Source: Vitis vinifera
Taxonomy: Eukaryota; Streptophyta; Magnoliopsida; Vitales; Vitaceae
DNA: 64,000 bases
Assembly: GCF_030704535.1 (NCBI RefSeq)
Contig: NC_081823.1
Coordinates: 6,578,501 to 6,642,500 of the forward strand
Reading direction: 5' to 3'
The notes beneath the pieces were generated by a model. The model was not told where the DNA came from, searched no databases, and was given only the letters and a program-made list of their open reading frames with translations. Shown here one piece after another: positions 16,123 through 29,000 of the stretch (the first letter of the stretch is position 1; every line of letters begins with the position of its first letter). The translations under genes and the position numbers were made by a program.

Positions 16123-16335
16123 TAACATATTCCAATGTATATTTTTATTTTTTAATATCCGTGGATGTTCGGGCCAGCTTACGCGCATCTCGACTAATCC
16201 CACGAGACCCTGAAGTTAACGACCAGGTAAGCCTCTAATGGCCCTAAAGGGGCTCAAACTGATAACCATTGGAGAGCAAACTCAAGGCCGGACCAACTGA
16301 ACTACCCATCAGGGTTAACATATTCCAATGTATAT
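16123..16335 (-). mobile_element. tRNA-type SINE (Au-like) with 20-bp target-site duplication
   Basis: The element body is 16143-16315 and reads on the minus strand. It is bracketed by identical 20-bp copies of taacatattccaatgtatat at 16123-16142 and 16316-16335. On the minus strand it starts with an A-box-like 'tgggtagttcagttggtcc'. A B-box-like 'gtttgagcc' follows in the middle, and near the 3' end 'gattagtcgagatgcgcgta' and 'agctggcccg', which I recognise from plant Au-type SINEs. It ends in an A-rich tail. The intact duplication indicates a fairly recent L1-mediated insertion, about 0.3 kb downstream of the augmin gene stop. Confidence 0.85.
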
Positions 16336-16629
16336 AGCATTGCTATATATAGAGTGTCATCATCAAAGTATCTCATTTCTTTATAGAACTCTATGTATGA
16401 TCCATATCAGTTCCACACACTGGCCAAATTAATGGAATCAAGCAGAGAAATCAAGAATCTCCTTACAAAAGCCCTAAAACACTTGTTTTTCACAGCCATT
16501 TACTATCACAAAGAAAGAACATTCAATGGACTGATGATGAATTTCATTTGATGTCTGAAGCCACAAAAGAAAAGAAAAGGAAAAAAAGAAAATCATTTGG
16601 GCAGATGTACCATATGGGATCAGAGTATT

Positions 16630-19600
16630 TTATGTGCTGGGATGATCAGGTAGACGTTTGAGGTCCATTTCGACTTGGTGTATCGTCCATTGCATGTTCT
16701 CCAATTTCTGCGAGGAAACTCAAGATTAGAACTGCAACAGTCACCAGGGAAGAATTAAGGTAAGCAAATTTGGTTACCTTTACAATTTCGTGATACTGCC
16801 TTGCAATTGTATCAAAGTGAGGATCAACACCTTGGTACTCTCTAAGGCGTGTCACCTGGTACAAAAATCGAAAGGGTAAGATATTCAGTAATGGGGTTGG
16901 TGGGATGCAATTGTGGCAGGGTGTAAAGGTTGTAGTGCAATGGGCAGGAATTGATTAGATATTGTTAATTTGAACTCAGCTTCTTAATCTTGTCAGAAAA
17001 GAAAAACAATTCACTGTTTTAATAATAGGGAAGTTTTCCTCATGTATTATTGGAAAATAATGATTAATTAAGAGAGGGAATTAATGAATCAGTGAAGTCT
17101 AGGATTCTGGATAGTGACGATGTTTAAAGAAGAAAGAGAACTATAATCATTGCTGACATTGCGGAATGGCTGAATGCAGGTCCTAATGCGTTTAATTACC
17201 TAGATTTGCAATATCAACAATGTCACATTGCTAAGGCCAAGTGATATAGAACTCAGCAATTAATTCAGGTATTTTATTCTATTAAAAACAGGACCAAAAT
17301 GCCTTAGCATCCAAGCCAATGGCTCTTCCACCATCAATGACTCCCTCCAAAAGAACACTTCTACCAATAGTCAACAAAGTTCTTAGAAGCCTGTCATATA
17401 TATATATTTTTAAATTGATTTATATTTTTTCATGTTGGTGCATCAAGTTTATGCAACCCACACACGTTGAGTGAAGAGGACAAAATGGGACCCAAGGATT
17501 GATGTGTACTCAAATCACAGGAAGGGAGAAACATACTGCTTTATTGTATGCAATTGAAGCTTCTTCTGTAGCCTCAAGAAGATACTTCCTGCAAACAAGA
17601 GTCAGCCTGATCAATGCCCATATTTGAATCGAAGCTGAATATATAACTGAAAAATGTCATTTGTTAACACCTTATTTTATGGAGTGCCGGTATCGAATCC
17701 TGAGTGTAAGTTTCAAGGAGGAGAATATGCTCCAAAACCCTAAGATAATAATCAGATGGAAGGGGCTGTTAAACATAATTAGCACATGATTTTCATCATA
17801 TATATAAATCAAACATTATCTACCAATGGCACTTAAAACCAACAATTTGCAGCAAATATGATACATATAAATAACTTGGTTCATATAATGAGCTGGAGGA
17901 CAAGTAAATGCCATAGAGCTGATCGGTAGTAATCCCAAGGCTGTTTCATATTCAATAATATGAAAGAAATTATGTCAAAACAACAAATACCACTAAAATC
18001 AAAATTCCTGTTTCTACTAAAAAGAAAGTGAACATGATGCTCCTCTCTCCTCGGTTCTTTAACAGTCTCTCAAAAATAACTAACTATAACTTTTTTATCC
18101 CTTAACCTCCTCTGTTACTTCAGGTCTTTAAATTTTGTAATCTTCATCTATGTCTTCTTTTTAATTTATTGATAATGCAACTTTTGTTAATTTATTGATA
18201 AATGACACAAGCAAAGCATGTGCATTGCTTCTAGTTCCCAAACTATGGGCATACTTGGAATATGGAAAACCAAGAATACAGAACCTAACCTTAGTCCACT
18301 ACACACAGGTTGAGGCAACATTTGCAGATGGAAATGGTGTCATTGATTAGCCACTTCAATTGCACAGAGGGGGCTGTTATCATAATTTTGGTGTGTTTTT
18401 CTTTCATTCAAAAACCCTTTTACAAGCTTCAAACAATTAACTTACTCTCAATTCTTAGAGATTGCTTTTTGCTTAACTTTGCAAAGAATTTTCTGAATTA
18501 AAAATGAAAGAATGAAGGCTAAGCAATACTAATGTCATGCAGCAACAAACAGAAAATAGCAGCTGAAGCAACAAACCTCAATTTTGCACTCATGGTCTCA
18601 CACCTTTTACATAGCCAAGTTTTTTGTAGTTCATCCTATAAAAGAAAGCAAGATATAATAAGTTTCAAAGTTCCTCCAAGGAAAAAAGAACATAATCATA
18701 AAGAAATTGGATTTACCAGACACAAAGCATAATGTTAATTATGATACTCAAATACATCTTTAAACATTAGAATGAACTAAAATGGAGAAACTTACATATT
18801 TATGTTGATGTTGCAATTTCAAATCTTTGACAAGCTTAATAAGCACTCCAAGTATCTGCTCTAAGACCTAGTGGGGCAAAATGAATCACAGGTCACATAG
18901 TATCACAATGCACATATTCCCCATTTTATGATAATGAAATTTACACAATAAAGTAACAAAAACACACTGAGACACATACGTTAAGACTCACACAAACTGG
19001 GACAGAGAGGGAGAGGGAGAGGGAGAGATATACATTAGAAAACAAGTAATCAACACTAGAATAAGTTTGAAACAAAGAACAGATATACATACATTGTAGT
19101 ATTCTGCAAACTTTCTATCAGCAGAATAGAGGTCCTCCCGCAAAGCAGCTTCTTCCCTTTCAATCTCCTCAATGATTAACTTCACCCTGATTGAATGAAA
19201 AATGAGAGGAGTTAACAGGCTTAAAAGGGAAATGATCCGTTAACGGAACCCTCTGTGCATGTCTTTCGTTATCTGAGAAATCCCTTTCCCCCTTCACATT
19301 TTTGTCCCTCCCCAATGGAAGAAAACCTTCTTAGTTCTGATCATCCAATTTTCATCTAGTTACCTTCTATGTTCTAACAACCAAAACTATCCATCAAGTT
19401 AAAACCAATAACTAAGGTCTGGAAAGGGAAGTGGCAGATTAACAGTTATGAAATCAGCCATTCCCAAATTTAACCTTGTCCATGTTGTGAATTATGAACT
19501 GAGTTGCAGGCATCAATACAGGTTTTTTAGGACTAGAATCCACAGGTTAAATCTCAGAGCAGCTGTTGAACCATCAAACCTTTTAAATTTAAATCATCTA

Positions 19601-22600
19601 AAAAAAATACAAGCGTACAGAACAAGGATGAAATTTCACCACTGAGATCATATTTTATGTAGAACAGCTAGTGATCAGAAAATAGCATCTCCTTATGTGA
19701 TCCACACAAAGGAAAATGTCTAGATAATTCTAAAAAGAGAATCTCATACCTTTCTGGAAGCCGAGCACTTGAGTTTTGAGTACGTGATGAAGAATCTGCA
19801 GCACCAAAGGAGGCCTAACTTTATTCACATAACAATTTTATTTATAGGCAAATCTTGCTACTAGTTCCTTGTTAAACAAAATTAGTATATGTGTAACCTA
19901 TTTTCAAGAATAGATAGCCCTCCCTCAATCATTAACCGCAAAAGACACCTGAAAAATTCATGCATTATGGCAGTTGATCTCATTATTTTGGACCTGAATC
20001 ACCATAATGGTAAGATCCAGATCAACAATCTTAACATGAAGATCAAAACCATTTTTAGGTCAGATGGAACATGATCAAACAGAGGCTACTTATCATAAAA
20101 GGTGATCACAGACATAGCCCCCATGTTACTGAGGGATGCTAAAGCTAGAGGTGTACAAACTTTATACACACACACACACAAATAAATTCTACAACACACA
20201 TATACACATAGAACTGTAGAAGGGATGAAAAGGGAAGGAGGGGTGCACATCTGTGCATCAACAGACAGATTACATAAGACCTACCAATGTCATCCATTAC
20301 AAAAACGTCAGCCAACTTGTCACATTTAGCTTTTAAACGTGACTCAATCTCACGAGAAAGTGACATCTGGTAGTCTGTCATATCCTACAATTGCAAAGTG
20401 AAGAGAAGTTTTCAAATGTCAGAACTCACTTTAATTCCTAATAATTAAAGAAGAGAAAAGAGAAGAAACGACATTAGAGCCAAACACTCAACCCAACAAC
20501 AGAACATTCAGTAACCCTCATGCAGGTCGATACGGATAATAATTTCAGAAAACAAGAACCTTATTATAAGCATTTCATATTTTATCACTATATGGAATAT
20601 CATACCATTGATAAGGGTGTTTGTTGGAGCTGAGTTTGCCATAAATAAGCAGGTGTTATTCCTAGAAAGCGGTTGGGAACACCACCAACTTCAGGTTCTG
20701 ATGTATCAGTACCAAGAGAAAGTGCATTACTTGCCCTTTCTGCTGTGATATTAACAGAACTATTTGTATAGTTAGTGGAATTTGAGCTTGAACTGATTGT
20801 GATGCTGGTACTTGTACTATCAAGAGAGCTTCGTGACATTATACTCCATTTCTCAATTTCTTCCTCATGAATTTCACCATCTTTGGAAATAAGAGGAAGC
20901 CTCAATCTTTGAGCTGCTTCTGCAACAACCAGTCGATGCTCTAGAGTTTCATAAACCTGAAGTTTATTACATATTTTAGCTCGATTCTGTTAATTCAAAG
21001 CCATACAATTGTCTGGCAAGAATAACCAACACTATCATACCTGAAAAAGAAATGCAATATTTGACCTCCTATTGAAGAAAATTACTCATTAGCTTTCTAT
21101 TATATATTCTGATAACCATGCAATCAATGCCAAAACGTAGCTTCACCACATTCCCTTTTAGAATTCCATCTAGTGTCACCTTATGTATCTTATATTACAT
21201 TTTGCATGGCATGTGCCACATCCACTTGCATTATATAAATAAAAAGATGGTAGCTTCAATCATATGATATATAATTATGGCCAATAAGACCAAACTAATT
21301 GAATACTTCCCATTGTCTTCCTCTACTTTAATAAGGATTACATGATACATAAATACAATATTTTGTCTGGACTAGAATTGAAACCGTTTACTGAACACGA
21401 CTGTTAACTTTCTTCTTAAAGTAAGAAAATTCCAAGTGAAAGGAAATCAAAACCTGAGGAGAATTCTTCAAGCCTAGTTGTGGATATAGTCCCTGAACAT
21501 CCCGAATTCCTCCAAGATTTGCCACTGACACAGCCTGTTGATACTCTTCCACCATTGCAATTGCTTCGCAGTAGATTGCCTTATGTCACCCACCAAAAAC
21601 ACCACATTTGGTATAAATGAACTAATAAGAACAATTCATTCAATCAAATATTAAAAAATTAAAAAACACAAACCCAAATTCTACAAAACAAGTTTAAAAC
21701 CTCAAATATATATATATATTTAAAAGAACTTTACCATGGCTTCAAAATAGCGAAGCCTCTCTCTTGCCATCTCCTCTCTTGCCTGCAATATCAATCCACA
21801 AAGAGAAATAATATCTAATCATTGTCGTTTTAATAAGATGGAATAATGTAAATTATGAACTGAGACTGGCCCTTCTCTGGTAGCACAGAAACTGAGGAAA
21901 ACAAATTTATATTTTTTTTCATTTTGGCGTCCAGACCATGCAAACCTAGCCTCATGTAAGCCAAATAACTCTACAATACCAGCTGAGTGGAGCTTTTGGT
22001 TTCTCAGGCCCCAAACAACTAAAAACCTACAATTCAAATTTCAAATTTCTTCTTCTTATTTTTCCCAACAACCAAACAGAAAGAGAGTGAAATAACAGAT
22101 CAATCTGAGGCAGATAATGCTCCGTTGTAGTACTTCCAATTTCTCCCATCAACCTATGTGTGGCTACCCAAAAACTAGAAGAAAATTGAAAAAATAAAAC
22201 CAAAATTTTGAACTTTTATTTTAGTTTTAAATCAATTACTCAAATCATATCATTTTCCTATAATTACTCAGCAACCAGAGGAAAATTGAACAAGATAAAA
22301 AACCAATACGAGGTAAACAACGCTCAATTGTAGCAATCCAAACCAGTCTACGAACATAATTTATGAATCACATCAACACTCTTTTGATCCCCGGAAACCT
22401 CGAGAGAAAAAATAGAAGTTTCCAACCTAACATTTCAATGCATTTTCAAATCCAGTAGATTTTAAAAACTATTCAAATCTTCACTTGCATTTCCCTATCT
22501 TTTCTCCATTTTCTCAGCAACCAAACAGAGAGTAAAAATGAAAGAAGAGTTTTTTTTTTTTCTGTTTCTGAGGTACCAATTGGAGATCGTAGTAGGCAGA

Positions 22601-22717
22601 TTTGGAGACGAGAGACCCATCAGGAGCCAAGCAGTGCCGCTCCAGTTGATCAATCAGCGCCGTCACGTCCGCCGGAAGATTTTGCCCTCCGGCCTGCTGC
22701 TGCAGTCCCTTCGCCAT
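16630..22717 (-). CDS. AUG4: AUGMIN subunit 4 (HAUS4-like)
   Basis: Subunit of the eight-member augmin complex, which recruits gamma-tubulin to existing microtubules to nucleate branches in spindle, phragmoplast and cortical arrays. Twelve minus-strand exons: 22717-22577, 21782-21735, 21579-21454, 20956-20606, 20384-20285, 19795-19750, 19186-19093, 18867-18796, 18635-18577, 17588-17537, 16855-16778, 16707-16630. They give 414 residues, near the usual plant AUG4 length. Diagnostic segments are LPADVTALIDQLERHCLAPD and GSLVSKSAYYDLQL near the N-terminus, EEYQQAVSVANLGGIRDVQG, and a basic C-terminus ending LKRLPDHPST. A Ser/Thr-rich low-complexity tract (about 146-175) interrupts the helical parts. 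Glu/Lys-rich segments (KLIIEEIEREEAALRED) look coiled-coil. Shares a divergent promoter with the LRR gene. Confidence 0.95.
19000..19029. repeat. GA-rich microsatellite in AUG4 intron 7
   Basis: A short (gagagg)n tract lies in the intron between AUG4 exons 7 and 8. It is simple-sequence DNA of no evident function. Confidence 0.7.
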
Positions 22718-23083
22718 TTTTTGGACCCAGCCAAGGGCAATTTCGTCTTAAATTCGAATTTATCCTCCAGTTCTTCGCCGGCCTTCAGCTAGAAGAAGAG
22801 GAGAGCAGTTTCTTTTACCAAATTGCCCTGAACCCCTCTTTAAAAACCTTCGTAATTGTTTATTTATAATTTCAAGAAAAATAATAAGAAAATTAAATAT
22901 AGGTCATTGTCTATATTTTCAATGATACAATATATAAATTTAAATAAAGCGCAACCAAACACTCCCTTAGAGGGGTAAAATTGTAAATTGGCGTATTCTT
23001 CTATAAAAAGGGGGAAATTTCGGATTTACACCCGTCCGAAATTGGGGAAAATCACAGACCGATCTGGGTGTCGGAGAATTGTG
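22718..23083. promoter_or_regulatory. Divergent promoter between AUG4 and the LRR gene
   Basis: The two start codons face away from each other across 366 bases, which must hold both leaders and both core promoters. I see no strong TATA box on either side; 'tataaaaaggggg' at 23003 is the best candidate for the LRR side but lies only ~80 bases from its ATG. Confidence 0.6.
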
Positions 23084-26000
23084 ATGGAAAAGGGCAACGA
23101 GAAGAGCCTAACGACGTCGTTTCAGAAACTCCATCTCAGTCCCATTTCCAAATCCAAGCCTTCCGTCATCCCTCCGACTTTTCAATCCTCCAGTTACCTT
23201 TCTCTCCATGTCTAAATTTCCCGTTTACGTACTGATTGGTTGCTGAGAAACTAGAGGAAAAGAAAAGGAAATGGAAATTTTAAGCTTTTGTGTGTTTTCT
23301 TTTCTTGGTTGTTTTGGTTTCAAGAAAATAAAATGATCAGCTGGATTAAGTGTCTTTGTATGATTATTTGGCTTACTTGGTAGCTTGTTTACGGTTTGGT
23401 TTCTTAGCAATAAAATAGAATCGTGTTAGGGTTTCTGTTAGGATTGGATTTTGAGTTTGCAGACATATAGAGTTGATGAGTCGGTGCTACTGTTCCTGTT
23501 AAATAGCTTATTTTTCCTTTCGAATTTTTTAACTCAATGTCGATTTTATCATGTAGAACAATTGTTTTTTTTTTTCTTTTCTTTTTTGGGCTTACAAACT
23601 AGAAGAAAAGAGAGACGAGGAGGAAAAAAAAGATTGAAACTTGAAGCTTGTGCGTTTTTTTTTCCTTTGGCTTGTTGCTTGTTTGGAAAGGAAACATAAT
23701 TGACCAGCTGAATTAGGTCTCTACGTATAACTATTTTGCTCACGTTGGTGTTTTAATTTTAATTTTTTTGCTGCGGTGGGAGGATGGGGATTGCGGTTTC
23801 GATTAGTTTCAATTTTTTTCCCGGTTATTTTCTTCAGGTTTCTAAGCAACCAAACAGCATCTTGTTAGGGTTTCTCTTATGATAGACTTTGAGTAGGGAC
23901 GGTTATGAGCTTAATATTGAGTTTGTTTGTTGCAGGATCACCTATTGAGAAGACAAAGCCTCCAAGTTTGGAAAGTCTGTGCCTCGGAGTTGTAGGGAAG
24001 CATTTTGAGGATATCATTGGGGACTTGGGTGAGATTGCGGTGAACTTTCCAGCAGATACTAAGGTCATTTGATGAATAATCATGGAAAGATTCTTAATTT
24101 GGTGTTTTGTTATATGTTTGACCTTAAAAATATGCATGTCTCAATGAAAGGGGTCCTAAGACAATATTCAATAATACATGTTACATAATTCTACAAATAT
24201 GTCAATTTGCATGACTATTCATTAGAGAAACCAATGAAATTAAGATATATATGTTTAGCATGTTTATGCACCTAACCATTCATATTTATTAAACACTATT
24301 TGTAAGAACATCAATTTGGCTCCAAGAAAACCCAAAGATACTTGGGCATGTAGTTGTGGGACTAACTAATAAAAACTGCGCTTGACTTATATTCCAAGAT
24401 ATATGTTCGAAGTGCACTTTGCTATGGTCTATTCCCGGAGGTTCTCACTTAGTTGAATTCATTAGTTGCAATGACATGCAGGTCAGATCAAACTGAGGAA
24501 TTGATGCAAACTGGTAGGAATTTAAAAAATAATAATAATAATAATAATAATAGAACACCAAAGGCTTTGTGGTGGTGCAATTTACAAGTTTCACTCTTTA
24601 CATAAGTTCTTCTTTAAGAGATCCTTTTATTATTTTATTCTTATTTTTTAAGTTTGTGTCATTGAACTACAGATGGCAATGGCAGCAATTGCTAGGAGAA
24701 GACAGTTACTTAATGATGATGTCATCATCTCATTGGCCGAAAGTTCATGGGAAATCCTTGATATCTCTGGTTCAGATGTTTCTGATTTTGGTTTGGCAAA
24801 GGTGGCAGAGAGATGCAAAGTTCTCCGAGCTGTAGATATAAGGTATGAATTTTTGAATTTTGTCATCCTTTAGCTACGTCTAACCAATGAGCCAACTGAT
24901 GGTTTAGCAGAGATTATCAGGATCAAAGATATTAAGGGAAAGAATCTGCCTTTGCACATGGTGCCTTCTAGGATATGCAGCACAAACCTTGTTACCTTTA
25001 GAGAATACCTATCATTTTACCAAGTAAATATAGAAATATATATAGAAAGGTTCATATGCAGCACAGTGGGATTGCAAGTGTAACATGTTGCCTTTCTAGA
25101 TGTGCCACTTTTATGTTTATTTTTTGTGATAGCAAAAAGGAATATATAATAGCACCTAAGTGAAGGACACATGAAAGTACACATGATATATATATGATAG
25201 GGCACCATTAGGCAAGCAAAAGAAAAAAGGAAAAAACAGCTCACTCTTCTTACTTGGAGCTTAGCCAATCAAAAAAGTTTATCATGGTTAACGAATGATC
25301 AATTATATACATTGTAGCCCATTCCAAAAAATTGTTCATGAAAGCAAATTCGATTCCTTGGTTAGACTATTCAACACATGTGAAAGACCTCCTATGTCTT
25401 TCTTCCTATAGAGTCCACAACAGGCATAAAAGAGCGACCCTTAAGTCTTTTTCCATTTCTTTCCACAAAAGATCCATGATAACTCAGTAGGGTTTCTTTC
25501 ACTATACAATGCAACAACCAAGCTGCTCTAAATAGAGAAAAAACCAGTTGGCATTAGATACTTGCTTTAGGACAATAAAAGAGCATGTGATCAACTAATT
25601 CTTCTTCATTTTTACGCATAAAACATCTATTGAGCATTATTCATTCCCTTAATTTGAGTTGATCAATCATCAAAATCCTACCCATGCTGTTTCCTAAGCA
25701 AAAAAAACTCACTTTCTAGGAGCTTAGGGATTCCAAATTATTATTGTAGGAAAAGACCCCCTTCTAACTTGGGTTCAAGAGTACAAAGATTTGATGGAGA
25801 ACTTGCCATCTTTGGATTCTTTTTTACCCATTCTATCATTACCACCCCTTATTAAGTTTATTGGCAATCTCCATAAAAAGTTCATCACACCTTCAAGTTC
25901 CTAATCATTAAGCTGCCTTGAGAAGTTGGAACTCCACTGATTTCTCTCCCTTGCATGCTCTAACACTTCTACTATAAGAATTTTTAGCAATGTTTATAAA

Positions 26001-29000
26001 GAATAGTGTTAGGAAAGACTCTTTCAAAGGTAGGTCTTCACACCATTTATCTTTCCAAACTTTAATCCTTTTTCCATTGCCAACTATAAGTGAGATATCC
26101 TTTTAAAGCTCTCCCATCCATTTCCAATATTCTTCCATAGCCCCACTCCATAGCCATCTCTCACTCTCCTAGAGCACCATTCCCTCTCTTCTCCAAACTT
26201 TTTCTACTATAACCTGTTTCAAAAGGATTCTTTAACTGTTATGAATCTCTAACTCCACTTGCAAAGGAGAGCTTTGTTCAAAATTGATAGATTCCTGATG
26301 TTGAGACCCTATTTCTTTTTATTAGAGCAAACAATGGCTCAAATAACCTAATGAGGTTTTTTCTCAAGCACCTCATGATGCCAAAAGAAATTATTTTGGA
26401 TCTATTCAAGTAAGTTCACATTTCTTGGAATGACAATAGAAACATGAAATAAATTTGAGGACTAAATAGTGTATTTTTAATCATAGTAAGTTTCCCTCCT
26501 TGTGAGAGGTATTGTCTCTTCCATATAGCTGGCCTTTTCTGAAATCTCTACCATACTACGTCACATACCATCGTTGTTTTGTGGGAGCTCCCAAAGGTTG
26601 GCTTAAGTATGTAGTGGGTAGATCTTTGTAGACAGTTTTTTGTTTCAGATGTTAGGGGGCGAGTGTTTCCCTTTTTGTTCTATACATCTTGAGTCACTAT
26701 TTTAGCACCTCTTCGTAATACTATACTTTTCCTTATAAAAAAAGAAGTATGCAGTGGGTAGATTTCCCACCCTATAACACAACACAAAAAGCTAATTTCC
26801 CTACATGAGCAATTGCCCCAACCAAAATTAGTTTGCTTTTCTCCAAGTTGCTATTTAAACTACATATTACCTCAAATCACATGAAAATCCAACTTAGACA
26901 CTCTACTTACTCTTGATTAGCATCATAGAAAATTAGAGTATCATCAACAAACAAAAGATGGGTTAATTTGGGCCCTTCCCTGTACTACCCACCTTGAGGC
27001 CCAAAAGGAAGCCTCCTTCTCTAGCCTTAAGTGCCTCCGTAGCTAATATGAATAAGGGGATAAGGGAACTCCCTACCTCAATCCCCTAGGGCTCTAAAAA
27101 AAAAAAAAAAACAAAGAGTGTCTCATTAACAAAAACAAAGAATTTTGCCTAGGAAATGTACAATTTGAACCATATGACCCATTTTTTTGAAAATCCATAT
27201 TTTCCAAGACCGAAATCAAGAAGTTCAAATTAATATAATTATACACCTTCTTGATGTCCAACTCTCAAATAACCCCACCATTGGCATTCTTTTACCTTGA
27301 ATCTTTGTCTTCATTTGCAATGAGCATTGCATTCACAATTTGTCTACCCTCCATGAAAGCATGTTCATAAGTTGATGTCACTTTTCCACCACATTTTTTA
27401 GCCTATTAGCCAGGACTTTTGCCTAGAGCTTATAAATTGAGTAAGTTAATGCATCTAAAATCTTTCAAGTCCTCTGTTGCCTTTCTTCAGAATCAAGACT
27501 AGGAAAGTGATGTTTAAGCTTCTCTTAAAAGAGTCATTATCATATAAATCCCTAGAAATACTCATCGCCTCGTGCTTTACAAAGTCTCAACATAATTGCC
27601 ATAATGCCATAGTGAAACCATCAAACCATGGAGATTTGTCCTCACATAAATTGGACAAGGTGCCATAAGCTTCCTCCTCATAAAACCAAATCTCTAGGCT
27701 CCTAGAATCCTCACTCCCCATTGCTTCAAAGTTCATCTCACTAATGGGTTTCCAATCCCTTGATTTAGGCAAGAGAGTATAAAAAGCCTAGACGCCTCCT
27801 CTTTTATATCCACATCCGCATTTAGCCATTCCCCATTTACTTTGACTTCAACCGATAAGTTTCTTCTTCCACACACATTAGCCGTTGTATGGGAGGATTT
27901 GGTGTTTTTATCCCTGTCCCTTAGCCATATTTCTCTTGATTTCTGCCTCCACAATGTTTCTTTCATTACAGCCTACTTGCTAAACTTTCCACTTAAATTA
28001 AAAAAGCAATAGCTCCATGGTTCACTGTGTTCTGAATAGTAGAAGTATTTGTGGACAATTTTAAAAGCAACCTGCATGTGGAAAAATTAAATCATTTTGG
28101 TTAGTGAATGTAGATTTGTGTATTTGAGGGTGCTAGATTATGCCTGGCAAATTGCTTTGTTATTGAACTGTTATTTGAGTGTTGATTGCTTCAGCTACTG
28201 TGTAATTGTGGTACTTTTAAGCTACTGGCTAATAGCATACCTGTGCTCTCAAACCCATTTCAAAATCTTCAATTATATTGCTGCAAATGCTATGCAGCCG
28301 ATGCAGCAAAGTCACTGCAGCTGGTGTTTCCGAGCTTGTGTGGCATTGTCATTCCTTAGAGACATTGAGATGCGGGTACACTCTTCCTTGAATTATAATA
28401 TTTTGAATTTTGACTGTAATCTCTCTGTACATGCTGAGTTGTGGATGTGGAAAGCTTTTAATGGTGCTACCTTACATACATTTGAAACTTTTTTGTTCTC
28501 TGTTCTTTTCCTATTCATCCAACTGAGAAAATTCTGATTTGTTAAAAATGATTATATATGTTATAATGATCATTCCTGCACACTAGAAAAATCTCATTTT
28601 CTATGATATAATGATCAGTTCCTCACACTAGAAACATCTCATTTGCTTCTCTACTTTTTGCTCCGTTACTTGTACAAGCTTTGAGCAATAAAGAAATATG
28701 ATCTGGTGAGGATATGCAAAATGAACAAATAAAACTAAAGTAGTTCATGTTCTAGGAATATGCCAGAACTGTGCTTCATATTGCCAATCTTTGACCATGA
28801 TGTTTAAAACTGTTGATCTTGGGTAGGGGTGATGTGGAAGGGGGGATTGGGTGAGTGTGAACTATGAGAAAAAAATGATGAAAACATTTGAGGTTTTGGT
28901 CTACTAAAAACCTGTTATACTTTAGAATTTGTAGTATGCTACTAGCCAAAATTGGAAGAATGCATTTTCAGAATTTCTCGTGATCCTCCAACCATAAAGC

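Noticed and set aside
16143-16315. Functional tRNA gene
   Set aside because: A and B box-like motifs are present, but there is no cloverleaf, and the tail and target duplication show a SINE.
28097-28537. 146-codon plus-strand open frame
   Set aside because: It covers LRR exon 4 in the wrong frame; the correct frame gives the CSKVTAAGVSEL repeat and joins both neighbours.
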